From a virus, in IMG/VR virus record IMGVR_UViG_3300028025_003228, positions 1 to 27,312 of that record: 27,312 nt of DNA. One strand, written 5' to 3'. The translations under genes and the position numbers were made by a program. The notes below the pieces were generated by a model that saw only the letters and a list, made by a program, of their open reading frames with translations, did not search any database and had not been told where the DNA came from. Below are positions 9,301-17,400 of this stretch, piece by piece; positions within the stretch are counted from its first letter, which is position 1, and each line of letters begins with the position of its first letter.

Positions 9301-9681
9301 TTAGTAAGGAATCCAAGACCTAGTAGATTCACTCCATGCCCATCTATCTTCAGGATTAGCATAGTCTGGTTTAGGCACTGGAGCTTCCCAATAACCAGTT
9401 GTCATATTTAGAGTCCACGAATGATAACCCTCTGGTTTAGGGGGAACAAAAATATTATAATCTTCATTATATTGATATCCAGTTCCTGGATAATTCAACC
9501 GAAAAGAACTATTGTACGAACATTGAAGCCATTTTGTATCCTCACCATATATGCTTTTACAGAAAGCAATGCCTACAGTTTCACTTTCATGACCATGCTC
9601 ATCCAGAATATCACTATTATTAACAACAATAACTCGTAATACATTATTATTATTCTTGTCTATCTCTGCAAAATGTGCCAT
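9301..9681 (-). CDS. Conserved marine-phage protein of the MAHFA type (126 aa), paralogue 1
   Basis: Function unknown. It begins MAHFAEIDKNN with a repeated I.VVNN pattern, then ILDE.G.E.E..GIAFC, a Y.YNEDYNIFVPPKP segment and a Trp-rich tail (SWTLN, YWEAPVPKP, RWAWSE, SWIPY). I recognise this family as common among small structural-region genes of marine T4-like phages. The Trp and Pro pattern suggests a compact beta fold or a carbohydrate-facing surface, but that is inference. CAGGAG precedes the ATG by six bases. It lies 25 bases after a clear paralogue and is the last gene before the terminator. Confidence 0.82.
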   Translation of the reverse strand: MAHFAEIDKNNNNVLRVIVVNNSDILDEHGHESETVGIAFCKSIYGEDTKWLQCSYNSSFRLNYPGTGYQYNEDYNIFVPPKPEGYHSWTLNMTTGYWEAPVPKPDYANPEDRWAWSESTRSWIPY

Positions 9682-9706
9682 CTAAAACTCCTGTTTTTTT
9701 GAAAAT

Positions 9707-10087
9707 TTAAGCATCGCTTGGAGTAATATCATACCACTCCTGATTGGGTTCGTTCCATGCATATTGTCTACCAAGCAATTCACCAGATGGTTTTGGTTTT
9801 GGTGCATCCCATGCTGCTGTAGAATTATTCAATACCCACGATGGATATGGTTTAGGAGGAATGAATGCATTAAGTTCTTCATTATATGTAAATCCAATAC
9901 CCGCATAACGAAAACGCATTCTATTATTATACGAAGTTTGTTTCCAGTTACCGCCAAACAATTGTTGACAGAATGCTACACCAAGTGCTTCTTGCTCTTG
10001 ACCATTTTCATCTAACAGTTGTTCATTACCAACGACAATGACTTGGGTAACAATATTATTTTCATCAAGTTTTGCAAAATGTGCCAT
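9707..10087 (-). CDS. Conserved marine-phage protein of the MAHFA type (126 aa), paralogue 2
   Basis: Same length and layout as the next gene: MAHFAKLDENN, VIVVGN, LLDENGQEQEALGVAFC, then FTYNEELNAFIPPKP, PSWVLN, AWDAPKPKP and a final YAWNEPNQEWYDI. The two are a tandem duplication that has diverged substantially. Function unknown; probably a small virion or fibre-associated protein given its place between fibre genes. TAGGAGAG lies about 8 bases before the ATG. An ACTAAATA sequence at 10121-10128 is a weak, one-mismatch version of the late-promoter motif NATAAATA. Confidence 0.82.
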   Translation of the reverse strand: MAHFAKLDENNIVTQVIVVGNEQLLDENGQEQEALGVAFCQQLFGGNWKQTSYNNRMRFRYAGIGFTYNEELNAFIPPKPYPSWVLNNSTAAWDAPKPKPSGELLGRQYAWNEPNQEWYDITPSDA

Positions 10088-10123
10088 CCTAATACTCTCC
10101 TAAGTTAAAACAGTTTACTCTAT

Positions 10124-10603
10124 TTAGTTTATAACAATCCAACCTGAACCAGTATGACCTTGAAATTGTGTTCCTGTAGTAATAAACACCAGCATTCCTG
10201 CTTGTGGTGCAGTTATTGTGGAATCTCTTGTGGTGTTACTTGCAAATACTGGCAATTTGAATGTAGTATTAGCAGTAAAATTTGTAACTGCCACATTCGT
10301 AGAAAGTTTTGGACTAGTAACAGAACCATCAACAGGAGTTTGTGTTGCCATCACACCATTACCTAAATGATGCATGACAATATTATTTGTGCCTACTGCT
10401 GGAGGAGTAGTAAAGTTGACGTAATCTCCACTTATTGTATAATCATTTGTTGGAGTTTTATACGAACCTCCAACAAACACTGCAACAGATGCTGTTCCAG
10501 CAGGCGAACGACTCATTGGTCCAAAACTCGTAGCGGAACCATCACCACTAAACGTGTCAACTGAAAATAATACTGATGAAACCTGATTGCCAATGTATGC
10601 CAT
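10124..10603 (-). CDS. Short tail-fibre-like protein with MAYIGN head domain (159 aa)
   Basis: Residues 1-80 match the head of the 389-residue fibre in this window: MAYIGNQ, F.GDGSATSF, VAVFVGG, Y.ISGDYVNFTTPPAVGTNNI. This head is common in marine phage fibres and probably forms a virion-binding beta domain. Residues 80-159 are a short tail with SPKLSTNVAV, a TTRDSTITAPQAGMLVFITTG segment and a GHTGSGWIVIN end. That end resembles the small C-terminal beta domain of some phage fibre proteins. AGGA precedes the ATG. The gene lies 11 bases after the 138-residue gene. It is probably a minor fibre or a cap. Confidence 0.82.
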   Translation of the reverse strand: MAYIGNQVSSVLFSVDTFSGDGSATSFGPMSRSPAGTASVAVFVGGSYKTPTNDYTISGDYVNFTTPPAVGTNNIVMHHLGNGVMATQTPVDGSVTSPKLSTNVAVTNFTANTTFKLPVFASNTTRDSTITAPQAGMLVFITTGTQFQGHTGSGWIVIN

Positions 10604-10614
10604 TTATTTTCCTA

Positions 10615-11031
10615 TTATTCTGGTCTTACTGGTGCAGCACCTTCTGATTTTGGAAACTTATCATTGACTTCTTTGATTGCTTCATAGAAGTCTGTTCCCT
10701 TACCAGGAATTTTACTTTGTTCCATTGCTTCCCAAAGTAAATTCACAAGAACTGTAATATCGGGATAGTTTGATGCACGATCTATAAAGTATTGATGATG
10801 CTCAATAAACTTATTCTGATATTCTAACTCTGCCATGATTTCTGCTTTTGTTGGAGGTTTTGTATTTTTATCATCCTCCCAACGAAGAAACTCAAAATGT
10901 CCACCCGATGCCGACATATCATATCGTGCGCCTGGACGTAATGCTTTAATTGCTGTGTCAATGCCACAAACTAATTTATTGTTGCTACCACCCATTAGGT
11001 ATTGTGCATATTCAATTTCTGTGTTATTCAT
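10615..11031 (-). CDS. Hypothetical protein (138 aa), possible fibre-assembly helper
   Basis: A soluble, mostly helical protein unlike its beta-rich neighbours. The N-terminal half has IEYAQYLMGG, then GIDTAIKALRPGARYDMSAS and FLRWED..NTKPPTKAEIMAELE. The W.D....PPT..EI..E pattern recalls small proteins encoded beside phage fibre genes (XkdW-like or tail-assembly helper types), but I am not certain of homology. The C-terminal half has HHQYFIDRASNYPDI, WEAMEQSKIPGKGTDFYEAIKEVNDKFP and a Pro-rich end. AGGAG lies six bases before the ATG and a CATAAATA late-promoter motif lies 32 bases upstream. Its position directly after the poly-Gly adhesin gene suggests a chaperone role in fibre assembly; this is inference. 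Confidence 0.8.
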   Translation of the reverse strand: MNNTEIEYAQYLMGGSNNKLVCGIDTAIKALRPGARYDMSASGGHFEFLRWEDDKNTKPPTKAEIMAELEYQNKFIEHHQYFIDRASNYPDITVLVNLLWEAMEQSKIPGKGTDFYEAIKEVNDKFPKSEGAAPVRPE

Positions 11032-11062
11032 TCACCGCTCCTATAAAAAAGTTATTACTCAG

Positions 11063-11070
11063 TATTTATG
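11063..11070 (-). promoter_or_regulatory. Late promoter motif CATAAATA
   Basis: The minus strand reads CATAAATA, which fits NATAAATA. It is in the 46-base gap between the poly-Gly gene and the 138-residue gene, with a predicted leader of about 26 bases and an AGGAG ribosome site at 11038-11042. It may boost the 138-residue, 159-residue and two 126-residue genes. Confidence 0.6.
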
Positions 11071-11077
11071 TTGTATT

Positions 11078-12160
11078 TTAAATCGTAATTGTTCCAGTGC
11101 CTGTAAAATCAAAGTGTCTATAACCACCTGAATTATGATAATACATGTCTCCCCCACTTACACTTGTAGCATTTGCAAATTGTTCTGAACTCCATCTAAC
11201 AATACATCTACCACCAGCACCACCACCACCATCTCTGAAAGGGTCACCTGGTCCTTGACCACCACCACCTCCACCTGATCCAGAGAATTGAACTCCACTA
11301 TTTGCTTGTCTTATTGTTCCATTCGGTCCACCAGGATTTCCACCATCACCACCAGTCTGAGGATAACCAGAACCACCACCAGAAGACCCACCATTTCCTC
11401 CTGCTCGTCCATCACCTGCTATTCCACCACCACCTCCCGCACCAAGAATATCACTCGATATACCTGCTGGTCCGTATATAGGATGTGTAGGAGCATTGGG
11501 GTATGGTTTAGACATTGGCGGTCTATAACTAGTATCATATGAAGAGACTAATTGAGTTATAGCAAATCCATTACCACCACCACCACCACGTTCAGGTCCT
11601 GACTGACCATCACCTCCAGTATCTTGTGTTCCACCACCACCGCCTGCACCACCACCTCCACCACCAGAATTACCATTACCACCACGGCGACCATTTCCAG
11701 GACTCTGTGTGGCGTTACCGTAACTTGGAGTAAGTGTTGTATCCCTACCACCGCCGCCACCACATCCACCATCACGACCAGCACCATCACCGTTACCGCC
11801 AGCATTACCTCGGCCACCACCCCCACCACCAAAAGCAGTTATAGTAGTAAATCCTGGAAATGAAGAAGTAATCGAAGAATCTCCACCTTGACTTCCACGT
11901 GATGATGAACCTGGACCCATACCTGCACCACCACCTCCACCACCAATATTGAAAGTAAAAGTAGCACCTTTAGCGACAGCAAATGAACCTGTGATTACAC
12001 CACCAGAACCTCCAGCACCACCTCCTTGTGAACCACCACCTCCTCCACCTGCTATTAGCATGTATTCAATAACGTCAGTGAATTGAGTTAAATTTGCACT
12101 TTCCGAAAGAACTCTACTTGCACCGAATGATCTATTCGAAAATGACGAAATGATTGGCAT
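11078..12160 (-). CDS. Poly-glycine tail-fibre adhesin-like protein (360 aa)
   Basis: Residues 1-35 form a short leader (MPIISSFSNRSFGASRVLSE). EYMLIAGGGGGG then opens a long glycine-rich region to about residue 310, with many GGGGG runs separated by short Ser/Asn/Pro/Thr segments. A C-terminal GRCIVRW strand and a YRHFDFTGTGTITI end follow. This layout matches the glycine-rich domain found in many phage fibre proteins and recalls the Gly-rich motifs of T-even gp38 adhesins, which form polyglycine-II bundles displaying receptor-contact loops. Homology to gp38 itself is not claimed. The start overlaps the stop of the 389-residue fibre as TAATG, with GGTGGAG nearby, so the two are probably made together. 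The coding DNA is rich in GGT and GGA repeats, prone to in-frame length change. Confidence 0.85.
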   Translation of the reverse strand: MPIISSFSNRSFGASRVLSESANLTQFTDVIEYMLIAGGGGGGSQGGGAGGSGGVITGSFAVAKGATFTFNIGGGGGGAGMGPGSSSRGSQGGDSSITSSFPGFTTITAFGGGGGGRGNAGGNGDGAGRDGGCGGGGGRDTTLTPSYGNATQSPGNGRRGGNGNSGGGGGGAGGGGGTQDTGGDGQSGPERGGGGGNGFAITQLVSSYDTSYRPPMSKPYPNAPTHPIYGPAGISSDILGAGGGGGIAGDGRAGGNGGSSGGGSGYPQTGGDGGNPGGPNGTIRQANSGVQFSGSGGGGGGQGPGDPFRDGGGGAGGRCIVRWSSEQFANATSVSGGDMYYHNSGGYRHFDFTGTGTITI

Positions 12161-13329
12161 TACTGCACTCCACCTGGACCCATACCAGAACCGTTTGCAT
12201 ATCCGAAAGTTGTATTACCAACCATAACAGTGTATGCAGAATCAGCAACTTTTATGACTGTAATATTATATACGTCTAATGATTGTGCCTGAGTTGATAG
12301 TTGAGATGGTTGTGTTGCACCCATCCAGTATACACTACTCAGAGGATTTACGCCATCAATAAAAACATTTGCTCGATATTTCGTTACACCTTGTTTCAAT
12401 GCAATAGCAAGAGATGCTGTTTGACCAACACTCAATAAACTATTAAGTGAAGTGGTCGTATTTCCAACAAGATTGAACGTGACTGAACCAGTAGTATTCG
12501 CAACAAAGTAATATGCTGTTGCTTCCGCTACATGGATGTTATAGTTTCCACTGATTGGAGTTGTCTGTACATTTACAGTCTCAGCAATACGAATTGTGGA
12601 TAATGTTAAATTTTGGGATAAAGATCCTGAACCCACACCACCACCAGCAAAGTTATTTGCAGAGATGGCACCAGTGCCAATCAAATTACCTGTGATAGAA
12701 AGTGCAACAATACTGTTACTAGCATTAATAGAATTAATAGCAATTAGGTTACCAGTAATCTGACCAGCAACAATGTTATTACCACGAATAGCAGTATCGG
12801 CAATTAAGTTACCAGTAATCTGACCAGCAACAATGTTATTACCACGAATAGCAGTATCAGCAATTAAGTTACCAGTAATCTGGCCAGCAACAATGTTATT
12901 ACCACGAATAGCAGTATCAGCAATCAGATTTCCTGTAATTGTGCCAGCAACAATGTTATTACCACGAATAGCAGTTATACCAAGTTTGTTGCCTGTAACC
13001 GAACCATCTATTAATTTTACTCCACCAATACTTCCATCGACTAATTGATTTGAAGTGACTTGATTATAATAAATGATGCTTTGTGACTTATATCCGACTT
13101 GAATATTGTTTGCACCAACAGAAGGTGCTTCGGTAAATGTGATTACTCCACTCGACACACCATAAGAAGCATAGGGTTCTTGCTGTACATTATTTACAAG
13201 AACTTCCAAATAGTCTGGATCACTAATCGGTTGGGAAATTGAAAACTGTGTACAAGCTCCATCACCGTTAAACTTTTGAACGGATAGAGTATTGAAACCT
13301 ATTTCTGGTTCATTTCCAATGTAAGCCAT
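12160..13329 (-). CDS. Tail-fibre protein with MAYIGN head and decapeptide repeats (389 aa)
   Basis: Three parts are visible. Residues 1-90 are a MAYIGN head (F.GDGACTQFSIS, LVNNVQQEPYASYGVSSGVITF, VGANNIQVGY). Residues 92-230 are short repeats of the form xxI.GN.Ixxx, including TAIRGNNIVAG.ITGNLIAD repeated almost perfectly. This is likely an elongated beta-solenoid or triple beta-helix shaft. Residues 235-389 are a domain common in marine phage fibres: NLVGNTTTSLNSLLSVGQ, VFIDGVNPLSSVYWMG, SLDVYNITVIKVADSAYTVMVG. The protein ends in a Gly-rich tail. AGAGG lies before the ATG, which overlaps the previous stop as TAATG. It is probably a peripheral fibre working with the poly-Gly protein encoded next. 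Confidence 0.88.
   Translation of the reverse strand: MAYIGNEPEIGFNTLSVQKFNGDGACTQFSISQPISDPDYLEVLVNNVQQEPYASYGVSSGVITFTEAPSVGANNIQVGYKSQSIIYYNQVTSNQLVDGSIGGVKLIDGSVTGNKLGITAIRGNNIVAGTITGNLIADTAIRGNNIVAGQITGNLIADTAIRGNNIVAGQITGNLIADTAIRGNNIVAGQITGNLIAINSINASNSIVALSITGNLIGTGAISANNFAGGGVGSGSLSQNLTLSTIRIAETVNVQTTPISGNYNIHVAEATAYYFVANTTGSVTFNLVGNTTTSLNSLLSVGQTASLAIALKQGVTKYRANVFIDGVNPLSSVYWMGATQPSQLSTQAQSLDVYNITVIKVADSAYTVMVGNTTFGYANGSGMGPGGVQ
12741..12980 (-). repeat. Four tandem 60-bp repeats inside a fibre gene
   Basis: Four units begin at 12741, 12801, 12861 and 12921. Units 1-3 differ at only one or two bases per neighbouring pair. Unit 4 is diverged in its first third but keeps the core caatgttattaccacgaat. 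Each encodes two decapeptides, GQITGNLIAD and TAIRGNNIVA. Confidence 0.95.
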
Positions 13330-13661
13330 TAACTAACCTCTAAAACAGATACGATAACATCAGCGGATGTAGCAGTCCCCATTTGAACTTGTAACCTATC
13401 ACCTGCTTCCAATACAAGTTTTTGGTCACCACCAACAGGAACTAGAGCACCACCTGGAGCAATCGTTGCGTTCTTTACCATGAACAATGTATTTGACGCA
13501 GTTGAATTAAACACCATGACATTTGCAGAAATCGGTGTGGTAATGAGATTGGAAACACTCATACCAATGACAGTTGCAGATGTTGATGCTGGCACAGTGT
13601 AAACATCTACCGAAGATGTTCCAACCGAACCAGCAAAGTAATTTTTAAAATTGTTAGCCAT
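13329..13661 (-). CDS. Small beta-rich virion protein (110 aa)
   Basis: A compact all-beta protein: MANNFKNYFAGSVGTSSVDVYTVPA, then VIGMSVSN, NVMVFNSTASNTLFMVKNA, IAPGGALVPVGGDQKLVLEAGDRLQV and a VIVSVLEVS end. The P.G.....G....VLE.GD.L.V pattern is shared by small structural proteins in many marine phages, and I recognise the family but know no assigned function. AGAGGA lies before the ATG. The stop overlaps the next ATG as TAATG, so it is coupled to the decapeptide-repeat fibre. A connector or fibre-base role is plausible; it is only inferred. Confidence 0.83.
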   Translation of the reverse strand: MANNFKNYFAGSVGTSSVDVYTVPASTSATVIGMSVSNLITTPISANVMVFNSTASNTLFMVKNATIAPGGALVPVGGDQKLVLEAGDRLQVQMGTATSADVIVSVLEVS

Positions 13662-13674
13662 TAATGTCCTCTGA

Positions 13675-14220
13675 TTATCCTAATGCTATAGCAAATGCAA
13701 TTGCTGAATCTTGTATTGCTGAAATTGAACTGTATATTTTAGTATTTGCTGCTCCACTCATTATTGCTACATTAGCATTTGCGAGTGTGGAAAGTCCAGT
13801 AACATATAAAGTTTCTGCGATATTTGCCGAACCCGATATAGTTAGGTCATCAAATCCTATTGAATCAAGAATGATATTACCAGTAACATTTACATTACCA
13901 GTAACAAATAAATCCTGTCCAACATAAACATTCGATGTAACATTGAGTGTTGCAACATTACCTGGAATAGTAATATTACTTCCAGCAAAACTAATGTTGG
14001 CAATGTTCGCAGTATTGGCTTGCAGAGTGTTGATGTTCGCATGTGTCTTTACATTCAAACTAGCAGTATTAGCATCACCAGAAATTTCAATGTTGGTGTT
14101 CGCAACAAAGATTGAACCATTACCATCAGTAAGAAGATTGACAGTACCAATTACAGAATCAGTAGATGCCATCCACTGTAGGAATGTATTCGAAGTCGTT
14201 ACTCTATTAATTGCTGGCAT
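13675..14220 (-). CDS. Fibre-like structural protein with GN/NI strand repeats (181 aa)
   Basis: Residues 1-30 read MPAINRVTTSNTFLQWMAST, a start common in marine phage fibre-like proteins. Residues 30-130 have short strand repeats rich in N, I, V and G, ending VYVGQDLFVTGNVNVTGNI. The tail (FDDLTISGSANIAETLYVTG... AIQDSAIAFAIALG) is hydrophobic. The LFVTGNVNVTGN stretch resembles the beta module of the giant fibres, so a triple-stranded fold is likely. The ATG comes one base after the stop of the 74-residue gene (TAAGATG); the ribosome site is weak (GATGAG), so translation is probably coupled to that gene. Confidence 0.82.
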   Translation of the reverse strand: MPAINRVTTSNTFLQWMASTDSVIGTVNLLTDGNGSIFVANTNIEISGDANTASLNVKTHANINTLQANTANIANISFAGSNITIPGNVATLNVTSNVYVGQDLFVTGNVNVTGNIILDSIGFDDLTISGSANIAETLYVTGLSTLANANVAIMSGAANTKIYSSISAIQDSAIAFAIALG

Positions 14221-14221
14221 C

Positions 14222-14446
14222 TTATGTTCTCATCTTTACAAGTTCATGAAGCATTGATTTGATTTCCGTTATATCGTCTTCTAGTTTATTTACTTTGTTT
14301 TTTAGTTCTAATTCTTCTTCTTGCTTTCGTTTTGCTAGTTCTTTGCGAAGTTTATACTCTTCTAGTCCTGCTCTGTCTCTATTTAGAATAGCTCTGGTAG
14401 AGATATCTCGAATCAGATTTTTTTCACCGTCTATTTGAACAAACAT
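14222..14446 (-). CDS. Small coiled-coil protein (74 aa)
   Basis: Residues 1-25 read MFVQIDGEKNLIRDISTRAI, a motif I recognise from small proteins beside marine T4-like baseplate genes. Residues 26-70 are highly charged and fit one long helix with leucines in heptad spacing (LEEYKLRKELAKRKQEEELE, then VNKLEDDITEIKSMLHELV). It is probably a dimeric or trimeric coiled coil linking baseplate parts; function is not known. AGAGG lies within the end of the DUF4815 gene, two bases upstream of it. Confidence 0.83.
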   Translation of the reverse strand: MFVQIDGEKNLIRDISTRAILNRDRAGLEEYKLRKELAKRKQEEELELKNKVNKLEDDITEIKSMLHELVKMRT

Positions 14447-14448
14447 AA

Positions 14449-17400
14449 TTATCCTCTAGGCAAAGCAATTGCACGAAGTTCTTTGAATCGTGGAACATCC
14501 ACAGAACTTTGACCATAAAGAACAACTTTGATTGCAAAAGTTCTAAAGTCGGAGAATGTAGTAGAACCTGAAGTGTAATTAATATAATTGTCAGGAACAT
14601 TACCAGTACCAGGAGCAAATGTCAATTCACGATAATCACTTTCATTCGCCGAAACAAATGTAGTGTTATTCAGTTGTGTCATTATAGCCCAGTTTTTGTC
14701 TTCAAATGTTTCCGAATCACCAGTTGAAAGAACCTTATAGTAAACTTGAATACCCGATAGTGGAGGTAGATACGTTGTTAGATACACACGTAAATCTTCT
14801 GAATCAAAACCTTCTGCTAATGTAACTTGTTTTGTGAAGTAACGAATTGCAGAGTTGCCACCCGACCTCTTATTCTCACCATTGTATGACACAACTGCAC
14901 CTGAACCACCGCCACCAGAAAGTGTTATTGTTGGTGATGTTATGTATCCAGTTCCAGGAGATGTAATAGTTACAGCAGTCACGACCTCATTAGTAACAGT
15001 AGCAACAGCAGCAGCACCTGCTCCACCACCACCAGAAATTTCTACTGTTGGTGTTGATGTATATCCAGTTCCACCACTAGAGATAACCACATCTGAAGTT
15101 TTTAATGGTAGATTGTTAATTTTGTTTTCAACCGCCAACCAGTTCAATCGTGTTTTATCAATCATTGGTGACACATCTCTGTTTTGAGTTGCCATCGTAG
15201 CACGAATCGTAACAGTAGTATTACCAGTTGTTTTGTTTAACACACGACGATCATATCCATCAACCATACGATAATCCACAAATGGAATTATAGGCAAGTA
15301 TGAGTGAGAAGTATTGCCAGTAAATTGCTGTGATATAAACTCATAATTAACCGAAGTATTTGCAAGAACAACATCAGTGGTCATAAAATGTGCCAAGTCA
15401 TATGCAGTATCAGAAGCAATCGTTGATGTATCTGCTTCAAAATGTGCAAGAGCAGTTGCGGTCGTAAATACTTTTTTATGTAAACTAAACATCATTGATG
15501 TTACTGGTGTTGGAATCCAAGTTGAACCATTTTGTGATTCAAACAACGAACCCACATACGGAATAGCACTGATGTTATTATTATCAATAAAATTCTTTTC
15601 ATCTTTTTTCGCACAATATAGATTATACGAATTAGAGTTAGAAACAAACACAATTGAATGCTCACCAGGTTGCAAGAAAATTGGAGCATCAAACACAAAC
15701 TCAGTGTATTTGGTTACATCATTCAAATCTGGTTTTGAATTCGGTGCAACTGTTTTTACTTTATCGGGTGTTAGTGTTACGGTAGCAAACGGATAGACTG
15801 TTCCTGATGATGGGAATCCATTCACCGTTGGTCTAATTTGCATTGTAACAGGAACTGACACATCCTTTGTTTGGAAACATACACGAACACTCGACAAGAA
15901 CATACCTTGTGGATATTGATACGAACTTATCAAGAAGTTTTGAGCCAATGGGTCATAGTATGTTTGAATTTGTTTTGTTGAGGAACTAGAGTTACCTTTA
16001 ATCGAACTTCTTTCACTAGTTCTCTCTTCAGAAACACTACTTCTAATTACAGATGGAACAAATACAGAAATAGATTGTTCCTGAACTGTTTGTACAACTC
16101 CTTGTGAGAAGAATGTAGCATCACCATTCGTTGATGATGATTCAACCAATCCAGTTTGAACATCAATTAATCTAAAATGTTTTTCACCAACACGGAACGT
16201 ATCTCCAGGAATACTGAACACAACGGATATTGCACCCTCTTCTGTTGTCTGTGGATCTCCAATTGTATAAGTGGAAGTAGTATCAGGAACAGTAGTCCAC
16301 GGTGTCGATACTGTCAACGTGCGTGTAGTTGGATTGTAGTCAGAAATAGTTCGTTGCTGTCCAGCACCAGTTCCACTACCAATCGTAACAGTTTTACTTT
16401 GATAATTACTTTGTGTGGCATTCGTTGCATTACCAGCATTGTAATTCAAAACCATTGCTGTGCTGTTTGCTGAAATGGCTCTTCCACTAAAGTGTTGCCA
16501 ACTAGCGAGTTCTGATGAAGTACCAGTTATAGTACCAACAACTTTGACATTCGAATAACCTGTCCACGTTCCAACACCAGCAACGGTGTCAATATTAACA
16601 ATAAATGCATTTTTAGCTGATGTTTGAATAATGAAACCAGTTCCCAAAACAACATTTGTGTCAGTGGTTCTAAATGTAACTTGTTCCGAATCACCAACAG
16701 TTGTTTGATATTGTAAATTGTCATTCTTAAACACGAACTGATTGACGTTAGTAATATATTTTGACACATCAACATTATCAAAGAATGAAAACAACGGTGT
16801 CAAAGGTTTGAATGCTGTGCCTGTAACCAGAATAGTTTTCGCTCTCATGTAAGGAATGATGCTTACATCAACAACTTTGTCACCCAATGTTTTAGTTAAA
16901 GTTGTTGGAACAATTTGTGACAGAACACCTGAACGTGATTCATTTGTAGTTGTAGTAACTAGTGATGATGAAGTTGTTGTTAAAGTCTGTTCATCAAATT
17001 TAGTTTTACCTTGTTTGCCTGGACCTTGAACAACTTGATCTATACCTTTAGTAATTGCTTCTCGAGCTGTGATGGGTTTTGTCGATGCTGTTGTTCTCGA
17101 TGTTCCACCAATTTCTGTTTCATTAGTTACACCTGTCCATGTTGTTTTCCATGCACCCCACGATGTGCTTTGAATTGATGACCATGCATCTGCTGCCGCT
17201 GAACCACCAGTTAAATCAACAACTTGTGACTCAACTCTTGTTTGTGAATTCCAAACATCCGAAGATGGATAAAGGTTTACTTTACCAAGATAGTTAATCC
17301 AATTGAATGGATTAACATTGATTGTTTTGGATGCCAATGGTTGTGATAACCAAGTTTCAGTTGTTGATTTACACGTTATCATTGGACCACTATATTCAAC

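Noticed and set aside
11288-11863. Thr/Ser-rich plus-strand and Val-rich minus-strand frames over the poly-Gly gene
   Set aside because: GGN/CCN triplet DNA gives long open frames in other phases. The Gly-rich frame has the start coupling and the recognisable ending.
12741-12980. Regular 60-bp repeats as a possible CRISPR array
   Set aside because: The repeats are contiguous, have no variable spacers, and encode protein in frame within a fibre gene.
14424-14618. 64-codon minus-strand frame overlapping the end of the DUF4815 gene, considered as a frameshift product
   Set aside because: There is no slippery sequence that I can see. The main frame ends in a typical C-terminus and the next gene starts normally.
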